A DNA stretch of 46,765 nucleotides from Polycladomyces subterraneus (GTDB taxonomy: Bacteria > Bacillota > Bacilli > Thermoactinomycetales > JIR-001): positions 1 to 46,765 of the forward strand of contig NZ_JANRHH010000033.1 of assembly GCF_030433435.1 (NCBI RefSeq), written 5' to 3'. A model generated the notes under the pieces. That model searched no databases. It worked only from the letters and a program-made list of their open reading frames with translations, and was not told the DNA's origin. Shown here one piece after another: positions 14,283 to 23,726 of this stretch (within the stretch, counting starts at the first letter, position 1; the number at the start of each line of letters is the position of its first letter). The position numbers were made by a program, and so were the translations under genes.

Positions 14283-14714
14283 ATGGACCGCATCTTAAAC
14301 AACGTCCATCCCATTTTGCAAACGGCGGCCGAGCTGGGTCGCCGCTTGCAGCAGACGGAAGAAATCAGCCGGTTTCGACAAGCGGAGAAACAAATCCAGA
14401 ACAGTGCCCGTGTCAATGGATTAATTGCGGAGATCAAAAGAAAACAAAAAGAGTTGGTCCATGCCAAGCATTATCAAAAAACAGAATATGTCCGCCGTCT
14501 TGAGCAAGAACTGAAAGCCTTGCAGGAAGAAATGGAAAACTTACCGATTGTCCGGGAATATCAGCAGAGCCAGGTGGAAGTGAATGACCTCCTGCAAACG
14601 ATTCAGCAAGTGTTGGCCGATGCGGTCTCCCGCAAAATCGACGTGGAAGTGGGCGGAGATGTTTCACGGAGTGGTTGTGGTAGCGGAGGCCCATGCGGAT
14701 GCAAAGGCAATTGA
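14283..14714 (+). CDS. ricA: RicA (YmcA), Fe-S protein of the RicAFT complex
   Basis: RicA, RicF (YlbF) and RicT (YaaT) form a complex with Fe-S clusters that steers RNase Y-dependent mRNA maturation and speeds the Spo0A phosphorelay in Bacillus subtilis. This 143-residue protein has the YlbF/YmcA helical fold (LGRRLQQTEEISRFRQAEKQIQNS and a long coiled segment to about residue 115). The Cys-rich tail CGSGGPCGC provides cluster ligands. It starts immediately after miaB, the usual Bacillales position, and ends in a strong terminator. ricF and ricT are not in this window. Confidence 0.92.
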   Translation: MDRILNNVHPILQTAAELGRRLQQTEEISRFRQAEKQIQNSARVNGLIAEIKRKQKELVHAKHYQKTEYVRRLEQELKALQEEMENLPIVREYQQSQVEVNDLLQTIQQVLADAVSRKIDVEVGGDVSRSGCGSGGPCGCKGN

Positions 14715-14724
14715 ATGGCAATTT

Positions 14725-14753
14725 CCCACGGATTTTTCCGTGGGCTTTTTTTT
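14725..14753 (+). terminator. Terminator of the miaB-ricA operon
   Basis: CCCACGGA (14725-14732) and TCCGTGGG (14737-14744) are followed by a C and eight T residues. Confidence 0.93.
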
Positions 14754-14816
14754 GCACCCTAGACTTCTGCCCTGCATACACATGGTACTGAACGATTGTT
14801 TGGAGGAGGGAGCAAC

Positions 14817-15392
14817 ATGGCAAAAACAGATAGAGACGTGCAATATCGCCAAATCATCACCAAAGCGATCTGCGGCAGGGGTCGTAAGTTCTCCCAGGCA
14901 ACGCACACCATCCACCCGCCGGACAATATCTCCAACATTTTGGGTGCTTGGATTATCAATCATTCATATGAAGCGCACCGTGTGGGTGAGGTTGTCGAGG
15001 TCATGGGAAATTACGACATCAACATCTGGTATGCCACCAAAGGCAATACCAAAACGGATGTGGCCAAGGAGACGGTACGGTATGTCGATCAGGTGCCGCT
15101 TAGCTTCTACGACCGTAATCTGCGGGAAGATACTATCAGCGTGAACGCGGTTTCCACGCAATCTCCCAACTGCATCGAGGCAACAATCTCTTCCAGCGGC
15201 GATTCCGTCTTGGTACGTGTGGAGCGGGAATTTCTCGTAGAAGTGACGGGGGAGACCAAAATTTGCGTCGCCTGCTATCCCCACGATTATGAGGACCTGG
15301 ACGACAAAGAGTACGATCCATCCTCGCTGGAAGCGGATGTGCAGGACTTTGAAGATTTGGATCCCGATTTGGTGATCGACGATCTCGATTGA
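14817..15392 (+). CDS. cotE: Spore coat morphogenetic protein CotE
   Basis: CotE directs assembly of the outer spore coat in the mother cell. The 191-residue protein matches the family along its length: YRQIITKAICGRGRKFSQAT at the N-terminus, PPDNISNILGAWIINHSYEA, GNYDINIWYATKGNTKTDVA, and an acidic C-terminal tail (EDLDPDLVIDDLD) that in B. subtilis binds other coat proteins. B. subtilis CotE is 181 residues. GGAGGAGGG precedes ATG 14817. It has its own terminator, so it is monocistronic. Expression under sporulation sigma factors is expected, but I could not assign a promoter with confidence. Confidence 0.96.
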   Translation: MAKTDRDVQYRQIITKAICGRGRKFSQATHTIHPPDNISNILGAWIINHSYEAHRVGEVVEVMGNYDINIWYATKGNTKTDVAKETVRYVDQVPLSFYDRNLREDTISVNAVSTQSPNCIEATISSSGDSVLVRVEREFLVEVTGETKICVACYPHDYEDLDDKEYDPSSLEADVQDFEDLDPDLVIDDLD

Positions 15393-15399
15393 ACCGATC

Positions 15400-15460
15400 C
15401 GGAGGGGGAAGTCCCCCTCTTAGTTGTTGAGGGGGCATATGCCCCTTTTTTGTTTTTTTT
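15400..15460 (+). terminator. Double terminator after cotE
   Basis: A first hairpin GGAGGGGGA/TCCCCCTCT is followed by a second, GGGGCATATGCCCC (15432-15445), with a long T-run (TTTTTTG and nine more T). Confidence 0.92.
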
Positions 15461-15535
15461 TCACTGACCTGTCACCCAGGTGCTTCATACCATATCAGTG
15501 TATGCGAAGTTGGAAAAAGCGAAAGGGGAAAGGCG

Positions 15536-16939
15536 ATGAGTTCCCTCACTCTTCCATGTAAACTATGGGATGATAAACAATGGATTCGGAGTGAAGCGAT
15601 TTCCGCAGAACGGGTTCTTTCCCCGTCGATTCGATTGGAACATTCGAATGAACTGATTGGGTTTTCCGAATCGATGTTGATACTGAACGACGAGGCCGTA
15701 GTGGAACGCATCCGCAAAAGGGAAATCAAAGCAGGGGTTTTGAAGTTGCACGGTATCTCCTTCGCCACTGCCCATATGAGGCTACTCAGGAAATACATTG
15801 TGGTTGTCTTCCAAACGGAAACACCGTTGATGTATCGATCCAAAGGCAGCTCGGTTTGGTTGGCGCAGGATAATAAGCCCCAACGTGTGGCATACGAACG
15901 CGTGCCCCTGGGAGAAAAAAATCGGGAAGTCAATCGAGTTCAGAAACTGGCCGTGCGTTCGTTGTATGCGCTGGGATTGGATTACGGTATCGTCAAAGTG
16001 GGGACACTGCCAGGGAGAAAATTCGTTGTGGTGGACGTGATCCCCAATCCGAGATTAAATACCGAAATGGAGAATGTGTTGATTCACGCGATTTACCAAT
16101 ACACCCAACAATTAGGAGAAACCGCGGTCAAGCCCGAATCCATCACGTTGGGGGCAGACCCCGAGTTTATCATGCAACATGCCAATGGGCAACTGGCGTT
16201 GGCGTCTCAATATTTCCCCCGTTTTGGCAGGGTGGGATGCGATGAGATCTGGCACGGGCAGAATCGCGCCAACAAACCGTTGGTGGAGATTCGTCCGCAA
16301 CCCACACCCGAGCCGCGCAAACTGGTGGTGCGGATTTACCAGGGGTTGATTACAGCCGCCAAAAAAGTGAAAACGGCCAATGTCGTCTGGTTGGCCGGTG
16401 GATTGCCGCGTGCCGGTTATCCGTTGGGTGGTCATATCCATTTCAGCGGCATTTTGCTCAATTTCAAATTGCTCAGAGCATTGGACAACTACTTGGCATT
16501 GCCGTTGGTGTTGGCGGAGGACCCCAATGGTGCCAAACGACGGCCGAAATATGGTTATCTGGGGGATTTCCGTCATCAGTTCCACGGTGGTTTTGAATAC
16601 CGGACTTTGCCCAGCTGGCTGATTTCTCCCACCGTGACCAAAGGAGTGATTGCGGCCGCGCAACTGATTGCTTCCCGCTATCCCTATCTGCAGTTGGAAC
16701 CGCTCAAAAGATTGTCCGTGCAACGTGCGTATTATTACGGTAACAAAACCGACATCCAACCGCTGGTGGAAACATTATGGGAGGATTTACGCGGATTAAG
16801 TGAATACGCTGGTTATGCGGAGTTTCTGGATCCATTTTACAAATATCTGTTGTCCGGCAAAACCTGGGATGAACAAAGAGACATTCGCCAGGTGTGGAAA
16901 GTCCCTCCCTACCAGCACACCCCGAAGACCTCCAGGTGA
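15536..16939 (+). CDS. Putative amidoligase (COOH-NH2 ligase type 2) with ATP-grasp-like N-terminal part
   Basis: The C-terminal half (about residues 205-460) matches the putative amidoligase family related to glutamine synthetase: LGADPEFIM near 205, GCDEIWHGQN, PLVEIRPQPT, YPLGGHIHFSG near 300 and GFEYRTLPSWL near 350. The Glu and His of these motifs are the expected metal/ATP ligands. Such enzymes would join a carboxyl to an amine (for example peptide crosslinking or tagging); the substrate is unknown. The N-terminal half ends with KLAVRSLYALGLDYGIVKVG and FVVVDVIPNPRL, which looks like the last strands of an ATP-grasp domain, although the ATP-binding loop upstream is not obvious. AAAGGGGAAAGG precedes ATG 15536. 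Position between cotE and mutS suggests a spore-coat role, by context only. Confidence 0.8.
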   Translation: MSSLTLPCKLWDDKQWIRSEAISAERVLSPSIRLEHSNELIGFSESMLILNDEAVVERIRKREIKAGVLKLHGISFATAHMRLLRKYIVVVFQTETPLMYRSKGSSVWLAQDNKPQRVAYERVPLGEKNREVNRVQKLAVRSLYALGLDYGIVKVGTLPGRKFVVVDVIPNPRLNTEMENVLIHAIYQYTQQLGETAVKPESITLGADPEFIMQHANGQLALASQYFPRFGRVGCDEIWHGQNRANKPLVEIRPQPTPEPRKLVVRIYQGLITAAKKVKTANVVWLAGGLPRAGYPLGGHIHFSGILLNFKLLRALDNYLALPLVLAEDPNGAKRRPKYGYLGDFRHQFHGGFEYRTLPSWLISPTVTKGVIAAAQLIASRYPYLQLEPLKRLSVQRAYYYGNKTDIQPLVETLWEDLRGLSEYAGYAEFLDPFYKYLLSGKTWDEQRDIRQVWKVPPYQHTPKTSR

Positions 16940-17009
16940 CGAGGGTGTTTCGGTTATTCGATTGGGTTAATCAACAAACTTTGTTTTCATCAGGTCGTAA
17001 CAGGCGCGG

Positions 17010-17039
17010 TTGTTCGGTCCGTTGGTGGAGTGTTACAAT
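17010..17039 (+). promoter_or_regulatory. Promoter of the mutS operon
   Basis: TTGTTC (17010-17015), an 18-bp spacer and TACAAT (17034-17039) lie 46 bp before the mutS TTG start. Confidence 0.6.
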
Positions 17040-17084
17040 AGACCGTACGAAAAATGACTCTTACGGTTCGGAGGGTGTCCTGTT

Positions 17085-19709
17085 TTGGCCAAATATACGC
17101 CGATGATGGAACAGTACTTATCGATTAAGGCAGAGTATCCGGATGCCTTTTTATTTTTCCGTTTGGGCGATTTTTACGAGATGTTTTTTGAGGATGCGAA
17201 AAAAGCAGCCGAAGAGCTGGAAATTACGTTGACCTCACGCGACGGCGGGAAAGAACGGGTGCCGATGTGCGGTGTGCCGTATCATTCCGCTGATGCGTAT
17301 ATCGAGCGGTTGATCGAAAAAGGATACAAAGTCGCGATCTGTGAGCAGGTAGAGGACCCAAAATCGGCCAAAGGCGTGGTCAAGCGCGAAGTGGTTCGCG
17401 TGATCACGCCGGGCACGGTCATTGAGGAAAAAATGCTGGCAGACAAAGAAAACAACTTTTTGGTGGCGCTCGCTACCGACGGCCGTGCTCATGCGTTGGC
17501 GGCCGGGGATCTTTCTACCGGCGAATGGTATGTGACCCAGCTGGAAGGGGAATTGGATCGGCTGATGGACGAAACCAGCGCGTACCGCCCCCGGGAAGTG
17601 CTACTCGACTCCGTATTGGCGGGGGACCGTCATTTTCAAAAGCGGCTTAGCATGCGGCTGGGATGTCTGTTCACCCCGATGACCGAGGAGAAACTGGGGA
17701 CCACTGGTGAACTGGAGGCGGCATTGGCCCAACAGTTTCCTTCGGCAAAAGAGGTGTTCACGACAGCGCTCCTGGTCCGGGCGGGCGGCATGTTGCTTCG
17801 CTATCTGCAGGATACGCAGAAACGATCCCTGCGGCATCTCAATCGGGTTCGACGGTATGATGCCCGTCAGTTTATGATTCTGGACGAAGCGGCCCGGCGC
17901 AATCTGGAACTAACGGCCACGTTGAAAGATGGTCGGCGTCAAGGATCGTTGCTCTGGTTGTTGGACCAGACGGCTACCGCGATGGGGAGCCGAATGTTGC
18001 GCCAATGGCTGGACAAGCCACTGGTGAATAAAGAGGCGATCGAAGAACGGCAGGATGCGGTACAAGCGTTTCTGGACGATCTGCTGTTGTTGGAGGAGGT
18101 GAGGGAACGGTTAAAGGAAGTGTATGATCTGGAGCGATTGGCCGCTCGGATCGCGTACGGTTCTGCCAATGCCCGGGATTTACAAGCACTTCGCCGTTCG
18201 CTGGAGGCGCTTCCCGCATTGCAGCAAGTGTTGGCAGGGATGGATTGCCCGCCACTTCGGATGATGGGCGAACACATGGATGTGTGCGCCGACGTGGCGG
18301 AGCTGATCGCCAAGGCGATTGAGGATGATCCACCAGTTTCGGTCAAAGAGGGTGGTTTGATCCGGGAAGGTTACCATCCCTATTTGGATCGGCTGCGCAG
18401 GGCGCAACGGGAAGGGAAAAACTGGATCACTCAGTTGGAGCGTCGCGAGCGGGAAGCGACAGGCATCAAGTCGCTAAAAGTGGGTTACAACAAGGTCTTC
18501 GGTTACTATATCGAGGTGACCAAGGCCAATCTCCGCCATTTACCGGAAGGGCGATATGAACGGAAGCAAACTTTGGCCAATGCGGAGCGGTTTATCACGC
18601 CGGAGCTGAAGGAAAAGGAACAGTTAATCCTGGAAGCGGAAGAAAAATCGGTCGAACTGGAGTATCAGTTGTTTACCGAGGTCCGCGAACAGGTGGCCCG
18701 GCAGATTCCGCGGCTGCAAACGCTCGCTGAACAAGTGGCGCGGTTGGATGCGTTGCAGTCACTTGCCGCCGTGGCTGACCGCTATCGGTATGTCCGTCCG
18801 GTCATCCGCACGGACGGCCGCTTGCGGATCGAAGCGGGGCGGCACCCGGTGGTGGAGGCGGCCAACCGGGAGGAGCCGTTCGTGGCTAACGATACGGAGA
18901 TGGACCCGGAAGACCGGCAGATCTTGCTGATCACCGGTCCCAACATGGCCGGAAAAAGCACTTATATGCGCCAGGTGGCCTTGATCACGGTGATGGCGCA
19001 AATCGGCAGCTTCGTTCCCGCGAAGCGGGCGGAAATCCCCATCGTGGACCGGATCTTCACACGCATTGGTGCGGCGGACGATTTGGTCGGGGGCCGAAGC
19101 ACGTTTATGGTGGAGATGGCGGAGACGTGTCAGGCGCTGACCCAAGCGACGAAACAAAGTTTGATCCTGCTGGATGAAGTGGGGCGCGGTACCTCTACAT
19201 ACGACGGCATGTCCCTCGCACATGCGATCGTGGAATATATTCACGATCATGTGGAGGCAAAAACCCTGTTCTCCACGCACTATCATGAGCTAACCCGGTT
19301 GGAGGAAACGCTTCCCCGAGTGGTGAATGTGCACGCCCGATGTGTGGAAAAGGATGGAAAAGTGGTCTTTCTCCACCGGATCGAACCGGGGCGTGCTGAC
19401 CGCAGTTACGGAATTCAGGTGGCTGAGCTGGCCGGATTGCCGCAGGAAGTGATCCAACGGGCCAAAGTGATCTTGAACGAGCTGGAGGGGCAGGCGGAAA
19501 CGGCCGCCGCGGTTCAGCAGTTGGAGTTGTTCCCTGCGGTTCCCGAACCGGAGGCGCGAACGGAAACGAACTCCGAACGGGATTTGGGTGAAACGGAGCG
19601 GGAAGTGCTGAAGGAGCTTGCTGAGTGGGATCTTATGGGCTCCACTCCCTTGGATGCGATGCAGTTGATTCACCGTCTGCAACAACGGCTGAAATCCAGT
19701 CGGGTATAG
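17085..19709 (+). CDS. mutS: DNA mismatch repair protein MutS
   Basis: MutS recognises mismatches and small loops and recruits MutL. The 874-residue protein has the N-terminal mismatch-binding domain with GDFYEMF (the Phe-x-Glu wedge), connector and core domains, and a C-terminal ABC-type ATPase with Walker A GPNMAGKSTYMRQ (about 623-635) and LLDEVGRGTSTYDG. Near the C-terminus QQLELF fits a beta-clamp-binding motif. I chose TTG 17085 (MAKYTPMMEQYL), since GGAGGG lies 8 nt upstream and the family starts this way; an ATG comes six codons later. It is the first gene of mutS-mutL-methyltransferase-miaA. Confidence 0.97.
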   Translation: MAKYTPMMEQYLSIKAEYPDAFLFFRLGDFYEMFFEDAKKAAEELEITLTSRDGGKERVPMCGVPYHSADAYIERLIEKGYKVAICEQVEDPKSAKGVVKREVVRVITPGTVIEEKMLADKENNFLVALATDGRAHALAAGDLSTGEWYVTQLEGELDRLMDETSAYRPREVLLDSVLAGDRHFQKRLSMRLGCLFTPMTEEKLGTTGELEAALAQQFPSAKEVFTTALLVRAGGMLLRYLQDTQKRSLRHLNRVRRYDARQFMILDEAARRNLELTATLKDGRRQGSLLWLLDQTATAMGSRMLRQWLDKPLVNKEAIEERQDAVQAFLDDLLLLEEVRERLKEVYDLERLAARIAYGSANARDLQALRRSLEALPALQQVLAGMDCPPLRMMGEHMDVCADVAELIAKAIEDDPPVSVKEGGLIREGYHPYLDRLRRAQREGKNWITQLERREREATGIKSLKVGYNKVFGYYIEVTKANLRHLPEGRYERKQTLANAERFITPELKEKEQLILEAEEKSVELEYQLFTEVREQVARQIPRLQTLAEQVARLDALQSLAAVADRYRYVRPVIRTDGRLRIEAGRHPVVEAANREEPFVANDTEMDPEDRQILLITGPNMAGKSTYMRQVALITVMAQIGSFVPAKRAEIPIVDRIFTRIGAADDLVGGRSTFMVEMAETCQALTQATKQSLILLDEVGRGTSTYDGMSLAHAIVEYIHDHVEAKTLFSTHYHELTRLEETLPRVVNVHARCVEKDGKVVFLHRIEPGRADRSYGIQVAELAGLPQEVIQRAKVILNELEGQAETAAAVQQLELFPAVPEPEARTETNSERDLGETEREVLKELAEWDLMGSTPLDAMQLIHRLQQRLKSSRV

Positions 19710-19721
19710 GGAGGGCCGAAG

Positions 19722-21599
19722 ATGGGGAAGATCCGTATTTTGGACGATCATTTGGCCAACCAGATCGCAGCGGGAGAAGTGGTGGAGCGACCGGCATCCG
19801 TGGTGAAAGAGCTAGTGGAAAACGCCATCGATGCGGATGCGGACCGGATTGCGGTTCAGTTGGAGGAAGGCGGAATTCGCTCGATCCGCGTTTCTGACAA
19901 CGGTTGTGGAATGGACCGGGAGGATGCGCAACTGGCTTTCGCCCGGCATGCCACCAGCAAAATTCGCCGAGAGCGGGATCTGTTCGCCATTCGCACGTTG
20001 GGTTTTCGCGGAGAGGCATTGCCCAGTATTGCTTCCGTATCCCGTCTGACACTAACCACCCAGGACGGATCGGACCAACCCGCCATCCGGCTCAAGCTGG
20101 AAGGGGGCGAAACGGTATCGATCGAGGAAACGTCCCGTTCCCGGGGAACAGATGTGTGGGTGGAAGACCTGTTTTACAATACCCCTGCTCGTTTGAAATA
20201 CTTAAAAACCGTCAACACTGAGGTTAGTCACGTGGCTGATGTGATCGGCCGGTTGGCGTTGGCTCACCCCAATCGCGCGTTTTCGCTTCGCCACAACCGA
20301 CGTGAGTTGTTTCGGACACCAGGGGACGGGAAATTGATTCACGTCATCCATGCCTTGTATGGCAAGCAAGTGGCGTCCCATATGATGCCGGTCGAAGCAG
20401 AAGATCCGGATTTCCGCTTGACGGGCTTGGTGGCTCGTCCTGAGGTGACCCGGTCCAACCGCTCGTATTTGTCCATCATTCTTAACGGACGCTATATCCG
20501 TAGTGTTCCTTTGGTACAGGCGGTATTGCAGGCGTATGACACTTTGTTGCCGGTGGGGCGTTATCCGATCGGTGTATTGTGTGTCGAGACGGATCCCAAA
20601 CTGGTGGATGTCAATGTACACCCTGCCAAGCTGGAGGTGCGCATCAGCAAGGAAAAAACGCTGTACGACCTGATCGTGCAGTCCATTCACCAGGCGTTGC
20701 ACCGTCAAGTACTTGTCCCCAAAGTGGAGAAGAAACCGAATGGGCCGATGGTGAAAAAAACACAAGTAGTACAGGAACGGTTGTCCTTCGACCGGCCAGC
20801 AAGACGGCCGGAATCGGATGGGTATCCGTCTTTGGTGCGTCCAGCGAGGGAAGACCGGGTATATGAACCGTCTTCCGGCCGGCAGGAAATGACGGAACCC
20901 GTTTTCCGCGCTGATTTGCTCAAGCCAGCGAACGCTCCGGAACAGATGCCGATCCCATCACTGGAAAAACCAGAGGAGTCGTCAACGGTCTCTGTGCAGG
21001 AGACGGAGGCGAAATCCCGTTTTCCGATGATGGAACCATTGACGCAAGTGCACGGCACCTACATCGTGGCACAGGCGGAAGACGGTTTCTATCTAATCGA
21101 TCAACATGCGGCGCATGAACGGATTTACTACGAGCGATTTCTCCGCCGCATAAAAGAGACCGATCCCGAACAACAGCCGCTGTTGGTGCCGATGACGGTG
21201 GAATGTTCGCTGTCTGAGGCGGAAACGATCCGAAGCAAGCTGGATGATTTACGCTCGATCGGATTGGAAGTGGAACCCTTTGGGGGAACCACGTTTCTCG
21301 TGCGCTCCCATCCACGTTGGTTTCCTGACGGACAGGAGGAGGCGATCATCCGCGAGATCTTGGATTGGATCAAGGAGCACGGTCGGGTGGATACGGTTCG
21401 CCTCCGGGACGCCAGTGCCAAGCTGATGGCGTGTAAAGCGGCGATCAAGGCCAACCGATACTTGCGGCGGGAAGAGATGGAACGCTTGCTTGAGGAATTG
21501 GGAGCATGTGACAATCCGTTCACCTGTCCGCATGGCCGACCGATTCTCGTGCATTTTTCCACCTATGAAATCGAAAAGATGTTTAAGCGGGTGATGTGA
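19722..21599 (+). CDS. mutL: DNA mismatch repair endonuclease MutL
   Basis: MutL is a GHKL ATPase that in Bacillus also nicks the daughter strand. Of the 625 residues, the N-terminal 330 form the ATPase: ENAIDADADRI, DNGCGMDRED and GFRGEALPSI are the nucleotide-binding motifs. A variable linker spans about 340-440. The C-terminal dimerisation/endonuclease domain shows DQHAAHERIYYE (metal-binding DQHAx2Ex4E motif), ACKAAIKANR and CPHGRP. QPLLVP fits the beta-clamp-contacting motif known in B. subtilis MutL. It follows mutS by 12 bp and is followed after one base by the methyltransferase gene. Confidence 0.97.
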   Translation: MGKIRILDDHLANQIAAGEVVERPASVVKELVENAIDADADRIAVQLEEGGIRSIRVSDNGCGMDREDAQLAFARHATSKIRRERDLFAIRTLGFRGEALPSIASVSRLTLTTQDGSDQPAIRLKLEGGETVSIEETSRSRGTDVWVEDLFYNTPARLKYLKTVNTEVSHVADVIGRLALAHPNRAFSLRHNRRELFRTPGDGKLIHVIHALYGKQVASHMMPVEAEDPDFRLTGLVARPEVTRSNRSYLSIILNGRYIRSVPLVQAVLQAYDTLLPVGRYPIGVLCVETDPKLVDVNVHPAKLEVRISKEKTLYDLIVQSIHQALHRQVLVPKVEKKPNGPMVKKTQVVQERLSFDRPARRPESDGYPSLVRPAREDRVYEPSSGRQEMTEPVFRADLLKPANAPEQMPIPSLEKPEESSTVSVQETEAKSRFPMMEPLTQVHGTYIVAQAEDGFYLIDQHAAHERIYYERFLRRIKETDPEQQPLLVPMTVECSLSEAETIRSKLDDLRSIGLEVEPFGGTTFLVRSHPRWFPDGQEEAIIREILDWIKEHGRVDTVRLRDASAKLMACKAAIKANRYLRREEMERLLEELGACDNPFTCPHGRPILVHFSTYEIEKMFKRVM

Positions 21600-21600
21600 G

Positions 21601-22380
21601 ATGCTGGTGACCACGTCTTTTCATCCGCATGCCGGACAAAGGGAGGAGGCGCGTCACCTGGCCCGTCGGCTGGGTGTGCCCTATGTCGAACGAGAGCGGT
21701 TTTCTCTGGAGGAGTTGCTGGAGCGAAATGGCGCTGACTCGGCAGTGGTGGTGACGCGGGAGGGATGGCACTGGGAAGATCGAGAAGGGCGACAGTTCTT
21801 TTTTCACCCCAACATGTCTGTCCCGCGGATCAAGCAACTGCGACAGGGAAACCCCGACCCGTTGGTGACTGTCAGTGGGATGCAACCTGGAGACACGGTC
21901 TTGGATTGCACCTTGGGGATGGGGGCGGACGCCGTCGTCTCCGCCTTTGTTACCGGGCAAACCGTGACTGGCTTGGAAAGCCAGCCGGTCATTGCCGAAC
22001 TGGTGGCCCACGGGCTGAAGACATATCCGGCGAAAAACGAGGTATTGAAAAAGGCGATGCGTTCCATTGAAGTGGTTTGTACCGATTATCGGGAGTTTTT
22101 GCCGCAATGTGAGGATCGCTCCTACGATATCATTCTGTTTGATCCGATGTTTCGTGAAACGGTACGCGCATCCAGCGGGGTTCAGCCGCTTCGTCTGTTG
22201 GCCAATATGGACCCGCTGGACCCGGAGACGGTTCGTCATGCGGTTCGGGTAGCCCGCAAGAGGGTCGTGCTGAAAGAGCGGCCGCAAAGCGGCGAGTTTG
22301 AACGATTGGGCTTTGAAATCGTGAAACAATCCGCCCGATTCGCACTGGGCGTGATCCGGGTCGAAGGAGGGAGGGAATGA
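21601..22380 (+). CDS. RsmJ-like class I SAM-dependent methyltransferase
   Basis: This 259-residue protein has VLDCTLGMGADAVVSAFV as SAM-binding motif I (about 100-117), GLESQPVIAELVAHGL for the second strand and LFDPMFRETVRASS as catalytic-loop motif. This arrangement resembles the YhiQ/RsmJ group that methylates a guanine of 16S rRNA in Gammaproteobacteria. A short N-terminal domain (ARRLGVPYVERERFSLEELL) also fits. In Firmicutes the target is not established, so rRNA methylation is inference. It is coupled on both sides: one base after mutL and overlapping miaA by ATGA. Confidence 0.8.
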   Translation: MLVTTSFHPHAGQREEARHLARRLGVPYVERERFSLEELLERNGADSAVVVTREGWHWEDREGRQFFFHPNMSVPRIKQLRQGNPDPLVTVSGMQPGDTVLDCTLGMGADAVVSAFVTGQTVTGLESQPVIAELVAHGLKTYPAKNEVLKKAMRSIEVVCTDYREFLPQCEDRSYDIILFDPMFRETVRASSGVQPLRLLANMDPLDPETVRHAVRVARKRVVLKERPQSGEFERLGFEIVKQSARFALGVIRVEGGRE

Positions 22381-23312
22381 AAGAGAAAGAGGATCTGCTC
22401 GTCATTGTGGGGCCGACGGCGGTGGGCAAAACAGCGCTCAGCCTGCAGCTAGCCGAATCGTTTCGCGGCGAGATTATCTCCGGCGATTCGATGCAGGTGT
22501 ACCGGTACATGGACATCGGTACCGCCAAGGCGACGCCGGCTGAACGGGCGCGTGTTCCTCATCACATGATCGACATCGTTGATCCGGACTACCCGTTTTC
22601 CGTGGATGAATTTCAGCGGATGGTGAAAGAGAAGATCCGTGAGATCCAGTCCCGCGGAAACCTGCCGATGTTGGTCGGGGGGACGGGATTGTATGTACAA
22701 TCCGTCACCCACGGGTATCAGCTGCCTGGCGTAAAGGAAGACCCGGCCTTTCGGGAGGAGATGCATCGATTGGCGGACGAACAGGGCAACGAAGCCCTGC
22801 ACCGGCGATTGGCGAAGGTGGATCCGGAAACAGCGAGCCGCCTGCATCCTAATGACAGACGCCGCATCATTCGTGCGTTGGAGGTATTTCATGCCAAAGG
22901 GGTTCCTTTTTCCCATTTGCAAAAGCAGGAAGGTTCCCTGTACAATACATTGTGGATTGGCCTGACGATGCCGCGGGAGCAGTTGTATGAGCGCATCAAC
23001 CGGCGCGTGGATCAGATGATGGCCGACGGATTGGTGGAAGAGGTGAAACGGTTGCGGGCGCTCGGTTACCGGGGCGACCTGACCTCCATGCAAGCGTTGG
23101 GATACAAGGAGATTCAGCAGTATCTCGACGGGCGATGGACACTGGAGGAGGCGGTTGAGGCAATTAAGCGAGGGACGCGTAAGTTTGCCAAACGGCAACT
23201 CTCCTGGTTCCGGCGTTTGAAGGAAATTCGTTGGTTCGACGTGACCCGCCCGGGTTTCACGGAAGAAATTCATCAGGTTGTAGCAGGAAAGTTCCCTGGT
23301 TACAGCGAATAG
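22377..23312 (+). CDS. miaA: tRNA dimethylallyltransferase MiaA
   Basis: MiaA transfers a dimethylallyl group to N6 of A37 in tRNAs reading UNN codons; MiaB then methylthiolates it. The 311-residue protein has Walker A GPTAVGKTAL at the start, SGDSMQVYRYMDIGTAK (substrate Asp in DSMQVY), GGTGLYVQS, and the zinc-free tRNA-binding insertion with PNDRRRIIRALEV. GTRKFAKRQLSWFR is the C-terminal signature. GGAGGGAG precedes the ATG, which overlaps the previous stop codon. Confidence 0.97.
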   Translation: MKEKEDLLVIVGPTAVGKTALSLQLAESFRGEIISGDSMQVYRYMDIGTAKATPAERARVPHHMIDIVDPDYPFSVDEFQRMVKEKIREIQSRGNLPMLVGGTGLYVQSVTHGYQLPGVKEDPAFREEMHRLADEQGNEALHRRLAKVDPETASRLHPNDRRRIIRALEVFHAKGVPFSHLQKQEGSLYNTLWIGLTMPREQLYERINRRVDQMMADGLVEEVKRLRALGYRGDLTSMQALGYKEIQQYLDGRWTLEEAVEAIKRGTRKFAKRQLSWFRRLKEIRWFDVTRPGFTEEIHQVVAGKFPGYSE

Positions 23313-23351
23313 AGTAAACTAATGCCAAAACGTACATAGGAGGTACGGACT

Positions 23352-23603
23352 TTGAAACAATCCATCAACATTCAAGATACGTTTCTCAACCAAATCCGCA
23401 AAGAAGCGGTCCCTGTTACCATCTATCTCATAAACGGTTTTCAACTTCGCGGAGTCGTACGGGGCTTCGATAATTTCACCATCGTGATTGACAGCGATGG
23501 AAAACAACAAATGGTGTATAAACACGCGATTTCCACCTTTACGCCGGCACGTCCGGTCTCCTTGCAACAACAGCAAGCCGAAGAGGCCGGTAAAGAAGCA
23601 TAA
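23352..23603 (+). CDS. hfq: RNA-binding protein Hfq
   Basis: Hfq is a hexameric Sm-fold RNA chaperone. The 83-residue protein has Sm1 [23 protein letters not shown] and Sm2 with YKHAIST, the distal-face and proximal-face determinants of the family. The N-terminus [14 protein letters not shown] is standard. The start is TTG 23352, with AGGAGGTA 7 nt upstream. It lies 39 bp after miaA with no terminator between, the classic miaA-hfq order, and ends in a strong terminator. Confidence 0.97.
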   Translation: MKQSINIQDTFLNQIRKEAVPVTIYLINGFQLRGVVRGFDNFTIVIDSDGKQQMVYKHAISTFTPARPVSLQQQQAEEAGKEA

Positions 23604-23617
23604 TTCCGCCTCCGACC

Positions 23618-23658
23618 GAAACAACCGAGCGGACATTCCGCTTGGTTGTTTCTTTTTT
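23618..23658 (+). terminator. Terminator after hfq
   Basis: GAAACAACCGAGCGGA (23618-23633) pairs almost fully with TCCGCTTGGTTGTTTC (23637-23652), followed by TTTTTTG. Confidence 0.92.
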
Positions 23659-23726
23659 GTCCTTCACCAAATACTGGGCTCCTGCGTATATATATGGAGC
23701 CGAATCGACCATAAGAGGTGACAAAC

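Noticed and set aside
15463-15535. Sigma-K-like promoter (CACC and CATATCAGT) before the amidoligase gene
   Set aside because: The spacing and both elements match the consensus only loosely, so I did not list it as a feature.
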